Positions 20,870-31,425 are shown, counted from the first letter of the stretch. The stretch: 63,128 bases of DNA from Chara braunii (GCA_003427395.1 BFEA01000018.1:4237086-4300213); one strand, 5' to 3'. The notes: generated from the sequence alone by a model not told the origin. Made by a program: numbers and translations.

Positions 20870-23744
20870 CAAGCACGGTTATGCGTACAAGATTGGCAAG
20901 CACGGTCGTGCGTATTTAGAAATGGCAAATAGACTGGGGATTGGAATTCTCAGCAAACAGATCAACAGGACAGCATCTCGTCCGAAAAGCGCAGATCAAC
21001 AGGACAGCAAACACCTGTGCTGGTCTTTCGACACAGCACAAGAAAAATAACGTTCCGCCCATGGAACACCACATATAACAAGTGAAGTAACTGCCGCAAA
21101 ACAAAGAAAAAGAAAGCTCGTTGGTATTCCCTCCTGTTTTGCAGCGGGTCATCTAGTCGTAGTATTAGTTTTAATATCATGTGATTGCATCAGCATCCAA
21201 GGCCATGATCTGTGTCCTCCCAAAAAATTAGTTGGTTGTGTGTATCAGTGAGTGACGTCCCCTGGGTGGTGCTTCTTTTATATTATCTTCTTTCTTGTCA
21301 TTCCTCCCACGTCCTTTCTATACCCCTACCTTCTGCCACGTGGCATGGGCAGATGACCCCCTTATTTCTATCTATATTTCTGCCTCTGCACCCTTCTCCT
21401 TGTTTGCTATTTCTTCCCTCGGCCTCTTTTGAGCCTGGTGGCATGGCCACGAGTCCTCCCGTGCTTTCCCCCACCCCTCCCCCTGCATCGGACTTCCTTG
21501 TTTCTCTATCGTCATACGACAGCGCAGTTCGGGCTGGGGAGGAGAAACACTGTCGACTGCAAATTCCTCCCCTACGGCACCATTTTGCGACCGTGAGAGC
21601 ATACTCACGCTGACTTTTCTGGACGTACCTGACTGCAATTACAGTAGGCCGTGAATGTATATAACCGGAATTACGTACTACATACATTGGCCTCGAAGTG
21701 TCTTGGTGTGAGTCGTCACCCTCTAGCTGGTCGTTGTCATTCTCCGTCCTTTTCATCTGTCATCGTTGTTGTATTTTTGCATCCGGCGTCGGAATGAAGA
21801 TTCATTGAACATTGCAGTGCATCCGTCAGTACAGACAAGGAAAACGAGTAGCGACCTCACAAATGTTCCAGGTGGTCTTCTCTCTGGCCTTCATTTTCTT
21901 GTTTGAGGTAGAGTATGCAGAGCACAGTCGGTACATGGTCTTGCTATCGGGCAACATGCAGAACCATCTCTATTTAGTTGTCTACCTGGAGGCCTTTCGG
22001 TAGTTCTGAGGATATTCTGACTGCGGGCTGAAGTTAGGCGCATCTGACAGCCAGACGAATCTACAAGGAAGTGACACCCTTTGTGCTAGAGTGTAATGAT
22101 GCAACAGTGGAGTATTGACTGGTTTGCTTGCTCTTTAATTATAGCCATTAATGACTGTGCATCATTCGAGTACTTAATTGAAATCTGATGTTGAGCGTTC
22201 TCAACTTTTTCACATGTTTACCTTTCGTATGCAGGGGAGCGGCAGCTTGTCGACGCACGCTGTTTAATTGTCAACGTAATGGAGTCACCGGGGACACAAC
22301 TTTGAGAGAGAGGAGAGAGGCTTGAGGCTTAAGAAGGCTTTACTTAGCTGCTGGTGGCCATAGCTGTATTGAAGAAGACGTCAAGGCGTCGAGGGAACGG
22401 CATCTTCAATCACGATCTTATTCTTGTGGCACCAGACCTTTTGCGGGTTGTGGGGACGAGGGAGGTTAGGCTGGCTGGGTTAAAATGGCTGGAGGAGGGG
22501 GAGTGACTGGTGAGAAGGTTCCTTGAACCTGCTTGTTCGGAAGGTAATGAGCCGACGAGGAGGACTCGAAGAAAGGCGAGACAGAAAGGCCATGGACGCG
22601 GAGGACGAGTCGGGGATGCTCGTCGACGAAAGCAGTTTGCAAACAGTAGAGAGAAGGGGAAGGCGGAACCAAGGTCACCGCTAAGCGGCTGAAGGGTGCA
22701 CGGCGAAGATATCCAGTTTTTTGGGGGGGCGGAAGGGGGAAGACCCCCTCAACGGTGGGAGATCGGATCGTGGTTAGGTTGTGAGTGATGAAGTGATTCG
22801 GAATCGGTCACGTGGCGAAGTGGCAGTGGGGAGTGTAGGAGGAGGGAAGGGACGGTGTGAGTGGCGGCCGCAAAAGGAGGGTGTGAGGTGGATTGACGTC
22901 TTCTAAGCTTTAGGAGCGAGTGGACTAGAGTAGAGGAGGAGACAGAGGGCGCACTGGACGGATGGGAATAGTCGCGGTGGTAAGACTGTGTTTGAAGAGG
23001 GGAAGGATGACGGCGTTAGCTTGGAAGAAGTAGGGGACTAGTTTTGAAGAACAAGGGAAATAACACAGCAGCAGGGGAGAGAAGAGAAGAGAGAGGAGGA
23101 CGGGAACAAGCATCCGGTCGTGTTCGACGGGCTCGGCTTTTTCTCTTCCCAGCTGGAATGCTTGCTCGCTCTATTTGTAAGTTTATCACGCCGCGCTGCT
23201 TGACGGGTAAGTCGTGAGGGTATTCAATCAAGGAATCCATCCATCCCTACGCAACTAATCAGGGGTCGGTCGAACCATAGACGACCACCGACTGCTTGTT
23301 GCGTTCTGCTTTAACCAGTGCTTTTTCCCCTCCAAAAGTGTTAGTGCTTTTTTTCTGAATTAGTGTTTTTTTTTTTTTTTTAGTCTCTTTCTCTCCGTAT
23401 TGCGACTGTGTATTGCAAGACCGACGAAAGTGCTCAACATTCGACAAGGAGAGGGTAGGGTTATAAGGGATTCCGTTAACGGCTGCCGTGGCGTCGAGGA
23501 CCGGCTCATCAGGCGATGTCGGTCCTGTAGCGTGACACGGGATTTCGAGTTGGTGCAAATAAGCTGGAGTGCGCGCCCTTTCTTCCTGGTGGCGGCGGCG
23601 GCCGTGCGGCCGTGCGGCCGCTGTGAACTGGAGCGCGGGCGTCGCGCGGAGGCGGCGGAGGGGGCAGTTGCCAGCGGAGCGCGCTATTGTTGACTAGTTT
23701 GTCTAGTTCTAGGATACAAAAGGTAAAGTAGTAGTTTGTCAGCG
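20870..23744. other. upstream region of the kinase; no gene recognised
   Basis: No frame here shows a domain. The stretch from about 22.3 kb is G-rich on the plus strand, and 23565-23690 is very GC-rich with GGCGGCGGC runs. By position it should hold the promoter and 5' UTR of the kinase, but I cannot assign a TATA box or transcription start. An upstream non-coding exon cannot be excluded. Confidence 0.4.
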
Positions 23745-25151
23745 ATGGGTTGCTGCTGTCCGACAATGCGGCTGGGGCCGTCGAAGGGCGGCTCCATGAA
23801 GTATCCTATGAAGCCGCCGGATTCCGACCAAGATATTTCGAAGCCGGAAATTCCAGAGCCGACGGCTGGAAGTGTTCAGGTGAAGAAGTACTCGGCGGAG
23901 GAGATAAAGAGAGCTACTAATAATTTCGACGCTTCCACGAGGATTGGAGGGGGCGGATTTGGCACGGTGTACAAGGCCACCCTTAGAACTTCAGTGAACA
24001 CTCAGCAGACCGTGGCCATCAAGAAGCTGGGTGTGAATTCGCGGCAGGGAATCAATGAGCTTGTCAAGGAGATCGAGATTCTTCCCCGTCTTCATCATCG
24101 GCACCTTGTCACTTTGGTAGGGTATTGCGATGACCCCGGGTGTCTCGCCTTGGTTTACGAGTACGTCTCGAATGGGACTCTGAACGATCATCTGTACGGC
24201 TCCAAGGCTACGCCATCGGGATTGCCGTGGCTCACCCGGATCTCGATAGCTCTCGACGTGGCACGCGCTCTCAGTTACCTTCATATCCACGTGACCCCGG
24301 GCGTCATTCATCGCGATATCAAGCCGTCCAACATCTTGATTGATCAGAAGATGCATGCGAAGCTGGCGGACTTTGGGTTGTCGAAACTTCTCCCCGATGA
24401 CGAGGAGTACACTCACTTGACGACGAACATCAAGGGAACGCAAGGTTACCTGGACCCGGAGTACTTCCAAACTCGTCGGCTGACGGAAAGGACGGATGTG
24501 TACAGCTTCGGTGTGGTAGTGCTGGAACTGATCACGGGAAGAAAGCCGTTGGAGATAATCACGGGAAGGCGGCGATTCGACCTTGTGAAGTGGGCGAGGG
24601 CGGAGATGAAGAAGGGGAACATACGCAGTGTGCTCGATCATAGGATCGCTGAAGGCGCGTATTCGGTGGACGCTCTGTGGAAGTTAGCCGACTGCGCCAT
24701 GATGTGTTGCGAGCCTCATTCGTTAAATCGGCCGAACATCGGTGACGTGGTAAGGTATATCGAGGAGACCGAGACCCTGCAGAGAGAAGGGTCAAGAAGC
24801 GGTTCAGCTCTTCGGGAGAGGATAGGTTCTGGCGCTCAATACGCAGGACCATCAGGACGGGGAGCGGGAGGAGGCGGGCATGCAAACCACATGCCACACC
24901 CAGGAAGAGTAGGAGTGTACCCTCCGTCTCGCCCGCTCTATGATCAACCTCCTCCTCAAGCAGGAGGAGCGGAGGTGGGGTATCAATACAATCTTATGCA
25001 TCCTGGAGGAGGACGACCGCCATATCCAGCTTCTACGTCTCGTTATCCCAATGCGGCTGCAGTAGGAACGCCGGTCCGCTCTCCGTCCCAAGCGGTTGCT
25101 TACCCACCGTACGATACTCGTCCTGCTAACCCCGCTGGTATCCCGCGATAG
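23745..25151 (+). CDS. receptor-like cytoplasmic Ser/Thr kinase (RLCK), probably N-myristoylated
   Basis: A 468-residue intronless protein. I start at ATG 23745 (purine at -3, G at +4). It gives MGCCC, a textbook N-myristoylation/palmitoylation signal, and there is no transmembrane segment, so a plasma-membrane-tethered cytoplasmic kinase is expected. Domain order: short linker; EIKRATNNF (53-61), typical of plant RLK/Pelle kinases; glycine loop GGGGFGTVYK (68-77); ATP lysine in VAIKK (K93); probable alpha-C Glu E109; HRDIKPSNIL (189-198, an RD kinase); DFG (209-211); GTQGYLDPEYF (231-241), the activation/P+1 segment; DVYSFGVVVLEL (251-262). Kinase core ends near 352. The last ~115 residues are Gly/Pro/Tyr-rich and look disordered. 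It would phosphorylate Ser/Thr targets downstream of surface receptors. All catalytic residues are present. The ligand, partner receptor and subfamily are not determinable here. It has no other recognisable host genes around it in this window. Confidence 0.93.
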   Translation: MGCCCPTMRLGPSKGGSMKYPMKPPDSDQDISKPEIPEPTAGSVQVKKYSAEEIKRATNNFDASTRIGGGGFGTVYKATLRTSVNTQQTVAIKKLGVNSRQGINELVKEIEILPRLHHRHLVTLVGYCDDPGCLALVYEYVSNGTLNDHLYGSKATPSGLPWLTRISIALDVARALSYLHIHVTPGVIHRDIKPSNILIDQKMHAKLADFGLSKLLPDDEEYTHLTTNIKGTQGYLDPEYFQTRRLTERTDVYSFGVVVLELITGRKPLEIITGRRRFDLVKWARAEMKKGNIRSVLDHRIAEGAYSVDALWKLADCAMMCCEPHSLNRPNIGDVVRYIEETETLQREGSRSGSALRERIGSGAQYAGPSGRGAGGGGHANHMPHPGRVGVYPPSRPLYDQPPPQAGGAEVGYQYNLMHPGGGRPPYPASTSRYPNAAAVGTPVRSPSQAVAYPPYDTRPANPAGIPR

Positions 25152-26586
25152 TAGTCCGGTGCAGCCCTTGGCGCTGCCGTGGCTTGCTGTAGCACTGCTG
25201 CTGTGGGGATGGTTCGCCAGTTGGGGCTGTGTAATAGAGGAGGATGTACCCAAGTACATAGTAGTACGTAGAATGTTTTTTTAGTTGGCCATTCTATGGG
25301 GACCTGTTTGTAGACCATCTTTCTCTCTCGCTGTCGTTTCTACCCCTCAGGTCCCGACGCATGCGTCGCCGATGTGGTTCAGGGGCACCATCCAATCGGG
25401 GGGGGGGACATGATGTTGGTGTAGCTTGTGACCTGGCTGGGATTTCAACCAGGGAAAGCCTTTAAGAAGCCCCACGAGGTGGAGGCCAGTGACGAGTGTA
25501 CCTTTTGCTGCGTGGGCATGCCACAGTGGGAAGAGGAGGACGGAAAAGACACCTGAAAGTACTGCTGCGTTCCGGCGCTTGGCGGCGGCGAAAGGGAGAA
25601 GGGGCTGCTGGCAACTAGTACGGTGAAGGAAAGCTAGGTATCTAGAAGGTACTACTTGGATTACCGTACTTTATTTTATTTTTTGTGTCAGGCTCGCGCT
25701 TGTGGTCACTCTTGTCGGGTTGTCGGTGCATTCGTGTGCATTCGTTTATTGTGCCATTGCCTGCTCTTGTTTGCTAGAGAGAGAGAGAGAGAGAGATGCT
25801 AAACGTAGACAAGGAGGCTGTGCAGAAACTGCTTGTTGTACAGGATATAGTAGTAGCCTGTAGGTGGATAGGTGAGTTGTTTGCGTTGTGAGTGACTAGG
25901 TGTCGTGATGAGATATTCTATTGGGATTGGTTGCCATTGGTGACGACGAAGGGGTTGGCTCGTCGATGCTGTCATCGATCCTGAATCAATAATTTATCGG
26001 CGATGGACCTATTTTGTCTCTGTTCTTTCTGAATTTTTCTGGACTCTGTGCAATTATTAGGACTTCGTTTCAGTCACGGCATGTTCCTCAGTCGTGGAAC
26101 AGAACAAGAAGGAAGGAAGGATGGTTAAGGGAGCGAGGTTTACGGGGAGTAGAAGTACGACGTTGAGATAGAAGCTAAGTAGTAGGAGGAGGGTAAGTCG
26201 AGGAGGAGGAGGACGAGATGGATGAAAATGAGAGAGAGGAGGAAAAGAAGGGGAGGGGAGGGAAGAAGGCGACTCTGTGATAGCGATCTTGTTGAAGATC
26301 GTTCGTGGCGTACGGGACATCGTCCATGATTTTCTAAAACTGTGTCGTGTAATCCAATAACGGTGGAGTGGGCACTTAACCGTGGTTGAGGGTTTGATTG
26401 ATTGGGGCTATGGAAAGTACAACAGAGGATCCATTTTGTGAAAGGATTTGATTGGTTGGGGCTACGGAAGGGATAGAAGAGAGGAGGATTTCTGAGTGAC
26501 TGATAAGTTCCTCCCTTCTTTGTTCTTCGTGCAAGTTTGGCCATGGTCCAGGGATGGATTCGTTGATTGATTGATTGATTGATTGA

Positions 26587-26617
<31 letters not shown>

Positions 26618-26619
26618 TG

Positions 26620-26661
<42 letters not shown>

Positions 26662-27429
26662 GGGTGTTGAGAAAAGGACAGAGGAGGAGCATTCACCAAT
26701 TGGACGGATCGGATTCGGGGGGCTAAGATAGCAAGATTTGTGAGTGAAGTGATTAACTCGTCGCTTCTTTGTTCTTCTGTGCTTATTGTTTTTTGTTCTT
26801 TGTCATGGCAAGCGAGGAAAGGTGCGGGACCGTGGTAGAAAACTCTGCTAAAAAATACATAAGGAGCTTTTGTATTGCCCGGGAACTTTCCAAAGGAAAA
26901 AAAGGCTCAGGAACTGACAGGAACTGAATTATTGCTGTATTAATATTGGCGACATTTACTGCCTCTTCTTATTTTACGGCGTCTATTGCGCTTCGCGGTT
27001 TCACGTAATTTACTGTTTTGCTCGGGAATAGTTTTTTCGAAAGAAGAATTCCCTTTTTTTTTTTCTTTTTTTTTTTTTAAGAAGAATTCTGGCTGCTTGT
27101 GGCATCAGCAATCCAAGGATGCAATTGATTGACGGCCGAGAGATTTAGCGTGAATGTGTGGTGAGATGTTGACGCTCGGACTTGTTTACTGATTTCTGAA
27201 CGTAATTGCGGACAGATACAGCCAGAAATATGTGGTCAGATACATACAAAATGGAGAAGGTGTGAGTGCGCCCTGATTGTTCTGGTTTTCTCTTCTCCTT
27301 TCTCACTCAGAGAATATGGCGCAAGGTAATTGAGGAGGTGTTGTTTTTTTTTCTACATGTCCTAGATTTTTCAGAAATTCGTTCCCCAACATGTTTTGGC
27401 GTTGTGGTTATGGGTGGGAAACGGCTTTT
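25152..27429. other. 3' flank of the kinase and simple repeats; no gene
   Basis: The first several hundred bases probably include the kinase 3' UTR; I cannot place the poly(A) site. A short (GA)n lies at 25777-25796 and a GATT array at 26562-26661. GAAGAATTC occurs on both sides of a T/C tract at about 27040-27090. No domain-bearing frame was found. Confidence 0.5.
26562..26661. repeat. (GATT)n microsatellite
   Basis: About 100 bp of GATT tetranucleotide with two one-unit irregularities (TTTGATT and TTTGAATGATT). Overlapping minus-strand frames encode only SINQ repeats. Confidence 0.95.
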
Positions 27430-27485
27430 CCGGTGAGGTTTTCTACTTTCTGCCCTGATGCGAGCAGTGTAGAAAACCTCACCGG
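27430..27485. repeat. perfect 17 bp inverted repeat (hairpin)
   Basis: CCGGTGAGGTTTTCTAC and its exact complement GTAGAAAACCTCACCGG are separated by 22 bases. The right arm overlaps the first bases (CCGG) of the foldback element at 27482. Confidence 0.85.
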
Positions 27486-27585
27486 GGGCTAGGTCCCACT
27501 TACACGAATTAAGCGATACTGACCGTAGATAGCAAAGATCAACGGCCAGAATCTCTTAATCCGTGCAAGTGGGACCTTGCCCCGG
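27482..27585 (+). mobile_element. ~104 bp foldback element, copy 2
   Basis: The ends are CCGGGGGCTAGGTCCCACTT and, reversed, CCGGGGCAAGGTCCCACTTG. The inverted repeats continue through ACACGAATTAAG / GCACGGATTAAG, giving about 31 bp per arm. The unpaired centre reads GACCGTAGATAGCAAAGATC. It is very close to copy 3 (30121-30225) and to the inverted copy 1 (16529-16630). Confidence 0.75.
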
Positions 27586-27965
27586 AGAACAGGCATATCT
27601 CTCTCATTTTCAGAAACTGGTAAGGGGCCTAGTTGTAAGGCTTGAGCCATCATTACCTCGGCAATGTGAGGACAGTCTGGCAGGCTCTTCAGCGTCACTC
27701 CTTTTTCTTCTTTTATCTTTTGAATGCACCGGCCACGCATGTTGTCCAGATTCGTCTCCTCATTTTCAGAAACTTGTAAGGGGCCTAGTTGTAAGGCTTG
27801 AGCCATCGTTGCCTCCGCAATGTGCGGACAGCCTGGCAGGCTCTTCAGCGTCACTCTTTTTTCTTCTTTTATCTTTTGAATGCACCGGCCACACATGTTG
27901 TCCAGATTCGTCTCACAGAAAGTGAAGCCCTGTGGCCTTACCACAGAGGCTTTTTTCCCCCTCAA
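27489..27965 (-). CDS. open frame with a duplicated 52-residue Cys/His unit (fragment, function unknown)
   Basis: The DNA at about 27602-27913 is two 156 bp units in tandem, about 93% alike and in the same frame. On the minus strand each encodes ETNLDNM.GRCIQKIKEEK, then VTLKSLP.CPHIAE and MAQALQLGPL.VSENE. CGRC and CPH could suggest metal binding, but the second unit has RGRC, so the first Cys is not conserved. The frame lacks an ATG. Its C-terminal ~28 residues come from the foldback element at 27482-27585. It could be exons of an unrecognised gene or a captured fragment. Mostly conservative substitutions hint at past coding use, but I recognise no family. Confidence 0.25.
   Translation of the reverse strand: MRGKKASVVRPQGFTFCETNLDNMCGRCIQKIKEEKRVTLKSLPGCPHIAEATMAQALQLGPLQVSENEETNLDNMRGRCIQKIKEEKGVTLKSLPDCPHIAEVMMAQALQLGPLPVSENERDMPVLRGKVPLARIKRFWPLIFAIYGQYRLIRVSGT
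27602..27913. repeat. 156 bp tandem duplication
   Basis: Two units with 156 bp spacing (CATTTTCAGA at 27605 and 27761), about ten substitutions and no frame-breaking indel. Confidence 0.9.
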
Positions 27966-28289
27966 AATTCAAATTTTCTCTTCTCTTCTCTATACTCTTA
28001 AGAGTCACGAAATGCAAACTTGATTTGGGAAAAAAAAAAAAGAAAAGTTACGAAGGACCCAGCGACACATGCGACCGCGGGCCCACGGGAAACCGTGGCA
28101 GGGGCCCACGGTACCCGGGAGGAAATAGAGAGGGAACCGACGGGTCGCAAAGGGAGCCGTGGGAGCAGCCACGAGCGAGCGAGGGGCGAGCCCGAAACAG
28201 GGGCCAGGCGCAGGACCGTGGCGGCAGTCGTGTCCCTTCGCGGCGGACCAGCTGGGCAGGATCCGTTGGAGGTTTCGTGGGCGCCGCTC

Positions 28290-28355
28290 AGGATAGCAAT
28301 TCTTTCCCATTTGTCCCCGGGCAGGATAGCAATTCTTTCCCATTTGTCACCGGGG
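28290..28355. repeat. 33 bp tandem duplication
   Basis: AGGATAGCAATTCTTTCCCA... at 28290 and 28323. The two 33 bp units are near identical. Confidence 0.9.
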
Positions 28356-28379
28356 TTGGACGTTGGTTGTTGCTGTAGA

Positions 28380-29420
28380 CGTCTGGAAACTTCGGAATCG
28401 GGAAACATCGAGGGAGGAGGAGCGAATGAGGACAAGGGCCAATGGGCATGCGATGACGAGCACGACACGCACGCTGACGAGCACGACCATGCAGGGGGGA
28501 GGATGGTTGATGGAGGTAACGAGGAGGGAAACACAGAGGGAGGAGCAGCGGGTGAGGACAAGAGAAAACAGGCGTGCGACGATAATCTTTGACATACACG
28601 GTCACGAGCGTGACCACACACGGGGGAGGATGGATGGCGGAGGTAAGGATGGAGGAAGAGGGAAGATGGAGGGAGGAGAGGGGATCCTGGTGAGTATGGA
28701 GGAAGAGGGAGATGGAGGGAGGATAGTGGACTGGTGAGGAGGTAGAGGAAGAGGAGGAGAAGCGGGAGAAGGAGCGGGAGGAGGAGTGGGAGGAGGAACG
28801 GGGGGGAAGAGCAGGAGAAGCAGCGGGAGGAGGAGGAGGAGCAGGAGGAGCGGGAGAAGGAGCGGGAGGAGGACGAAGTTGTGGTGGAGCAAGTCAGTCT
28901 CTCTCTCTCTCTGTGGCTAGCCACGTGGTGGGCCTTTTTTCTTTTTCTTTTTTGCAGGAGATGGCTATGGCAGGATCTTTGTCACGTTGTTTGGCGGAGG
29001 AGTGGGAAAAGGAGCGGGAGGAGGAGTGGGAGGAGCTGGAGGAGGAGCGGGAGGAGGAGCTGGAGAAGGATCAGGAGGGGAAATGGGAACGGGCGGGAGG
29101 AGATCCGGGAGGAGGCCCAGGGGGAGAAGCGGGAGGAGGAGGAGCAGGAGGAGGTGTGGGAGGAGCTGGAGGAGGGGGAGGAGGAGCGGGAGGAGGAGAA
29201 GGAGCGGGAGGAGAAACGGCGGGAAACGGGGAGGTGAGTTAACAAACGCGTGGGAGGAGGGGGAGGAGTGGGAGGAGGAGCGGGAGAGGAGCGGGAGCAG
29301 GAGCAGAAGGAACGGTGGGAAACGGGGAGGGGGAGTCGAAGAATGCGTGGGAGGCGGGCAGGAAAAGCGGAAGGAGGGAAGGGTGTGAGGGGTGGGGCGG
29401 GGGAGGTGTGGACGGGGATG
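28380..29420. repeat. purine-rich GGAGGA/GGAGCG tract
   Basis: About 1 kb in which the plus strand is dominated by A and G, built from degenerate GGAGGA, GGAGCG and GGAGGGGG units. It is open in several frames on both strands, giving Arg/Glu/Gly or Leu/Pro/Ser strings. No protein is called. Such asymmetric homopurine DNA can adopt triplex or G-quadruplex structures. Confidence 0.8.
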
Positions 29421-29459
<39 letters not shown>

Positions 29460-29645
29460 CTTGCTGTCATACACACACACACACACACACCCAGTCGATC
29501 AATCAGTCAATCAATCAATTTGACCGATTAACTGACTGATTGATTGATTTGTTTTTTGTTTTCTCTTTGGAAAAATCGGGCGGGCGGAAGGTTGACGGAG
29601 TGGATTGATTGGTTGATTGATTGATTGATTCACTGATCGATTGAA
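29421..29645. repeat. (CT)n, (CA)n and GATT/AATC simple-repeat cluster
   Basis: CT array at about 29422-29455, CA array at about 29470-29491, then CAAT/GATT tetranucleotide arrays on both sides of 29560. Confidence 0.9.
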
Positions 29646-29949
29646 AAAGAAAAAAAGGTCGGTGTGTCCGCAGGTGGGGAGTCGGGGCAATGCGGGCGGG
29701 AGGAAGTAGGGGGAAGAGAGGGGCGGGGAGGACTGAGAGGGTGGAAGGCTGACGAGTCGCATTCACACTCTTTCTCCCGCCTCCCGCTTCCTCTCCCCCT
29801 CCTCCACCGCCTTCTCCTTGCTCTCTTTCCCGGCCCCCCCAATCCGCAGTACTCTTCAAGCAAACAGTGGGTCTCGCCTGATGCTCCGACGTGAGACCCG
29901 TGATGCCACGCCAGTGTGGGGAAAAGTTATGTTGGGACCAAGGTGGGCC
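29646..29949. other. non-coding, low complexity
   Basis: G-rich to about 29750 and then C/T-rich; no supported gene. Confidence 0.45.
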
Positions 29950-30111
29950 GGAGGCAGAACCCAGTGCGCAGGTGGCCTGGCGAGTTTCTCGACTGCCGCA
30001 TCCGGAGGCAGAACCCAGTGCGCAGGTGGCCTGGCAAGTTTCTCGATCGCCGCATCCAGAGGCAGAACCCAGTGCGCAGGTGGCCTGGCGAGTTTCTCGA
30101 TCGCCGCATCC
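29950..30111. repeat. 54 bp tandem repeat, three units
   Basis: Units start at 29950, 30004 and 30058. Each contains GGCAGAACCCAGTGCGCAGG, then TGGCCTGGC(G/A)AGTTTCTCGA. Only a few substitutions separate them, so expansion is recent. The length is a multiple of 3, so open frames with 18-residue repeats appear, but no domain is recognised. It ends 10 bp before foldback copy 3. Confidence 0.92.
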
Positions 30112-30120
30112 GGGTTCAAC

Positions 30121-30225
30121 CCGGGGGATAGGTCCCACTTACACGAATTAAGCGATATTGACCGTAGATAGAAAAGGTCAACGGCCAGGATCTCTTAATC
30201 CGTGCAAGTGGGACCTTGCCCCAGG
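30121..30225 (+). mobile_element. ~104 bp foldback element, copy 3
   Basis: CCGGGGGATAGGTCCCACTT at the left and AAGTGGGACCTTGCCCCAGG at the right, with the same internal GACCGTAGATAG core as copy 2. About 95% similar to copy 2 by eye. Confidence 0.75.
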
Positions 30226-30334
30226 AGTGGCCGACACAAAGTTTCTGGGCTACGGACGACTGGCTCTATTCAAAGTTTCTGGGTGCGGCCGACTGGCGCC
30301 ATTCGACATGTGAATTGAAACGGATCAGCAGCAC

Positions 30335-30444
30335 TACCGTCTTCCCCCGAACATAACGCACCCTTAAAATGAATGTATACAAGGTTGTATTTCCGGGCAG
30401 ATACAGAGAAAATGAGGGTGCGCTGTGTTTGGGGGAAGACGGTA
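30335..30444. mobile_element. 106 bp MITE flanked by TA
   Basis: The element at 30337-30442 has 28 bp inverted termini (left CCGTCTTCCCCCGAACATAA, right reversed CCGTCTTCCCCCAAACACAG), 25 of 28 matching. It is flanked by TA on each side (30335-30336 and 30443-30444). A TA target duplication is the hallmark of Tc1/mariner-type MITEs. No coding capacity. Confidence 0.75.
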
Positions 30445-31425
30445 GGGATCCGTTGTGAGCGAGCGAGCGTAGTGATCCATGAGCCCGATTGAGAGAAGGG
30501 CGTCACAGAGCAGAGGTGGGGGCGCGTCAGGGTGGCAAGGAGGGGAGAGGAGACTGCCTGGCGGAAAAGAGGGGCGAGGGGACTGCATGGCGGATTGGGA
30601 GACATGGTGGGGACACAGAACGAGCATGGCATTCGAGAGCAGCCGGCAGTGGCATAGAGAGCAAGTGTGGTATCCGAGAGGAAGCGACTGGGGGCAGACT
30701 GCATGAGAGTCGCTCTCTGAGAGGAGAGGGGAGGGGCAGGAGGTGGCCAGCTCGGGGAGGGAAAAAGAACGTGACTGCATGGGAAGGATCCGACAGGAGA
30801 GTGGTCTGGCGTTGCCAGCTGGAGGCGCGATCGAGAGCGAGCCAGTAGCGTATGGGGAGGGGCTCGACTGCTCGACAGACAAAACGAGGGTCGTACCTGA
30901 GAGGAGAGGGGCAAGAGGCGGGCAGGTGGGAGCACAAACGTTCCAGGGAAATGCAAGCTTGGGAGCGGCATCACGTGGTGTGATCGCTGTCTTTGTGATC
31001 ATGGATCACGATGGGTTATGGTGAAAAAGGAGTGTAGAGAGAAGTTTGGGAAGAAGGCTGTCGGTGAGGATGTGAAGGGAAAGGGCGCCCGGAGACGAAA
31101 TGGTGAAAAGGATAGGTCAGCCGTTGATTTGTGCATCTGGTTGGAATGGCGGATCAAGGTGAGTTTGTCGTCTTTTGTTCCAGTTTTTTCCCCTTTTGCG
31201 TTTTTTCTTCAGCTGTGATGGAGGTGGCCGTGCGTGAGTATTGCGTTCGGGCTGAGGGTGATTGCCCAAGTGGAGGGAAAGGAGGTGGGGGGTAGAAAGG
31301 TTGGGGGGTGAGGGGGAAAGAGACACCACGGCGGATGGAAGCTCTGGACTTTGTGCAAGAAAGGGGTAAGGTTGATTGAATCGAAGGATGGAAGAGGAGG
31401 GAGGTGCTTGACGTTCGATCCTGTT
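30445..31425. other. non-coding DNA without a supported gene
   Basis: Overlapping open frames on both strands (30270-31024) encode no recognisable domain and are probably by-products of G+A-biased composition. Confidence 0.45.

Noticed and set aside
23736-23744. Extended kinase start three codons upstream
   Set aside because: Position 23736 is TTG, not ATG. The ATG at 23745 has a good context and gives the MGCCC lipidation motif.
28881-29486. Long overlapping open frames on both strands (Arg/Gly/Glu or Pro/Leu/Ser)
   Set aside because: Products of the GGAGGA purine-rich repeat; all frames are open because stop codons are rare in that composition.
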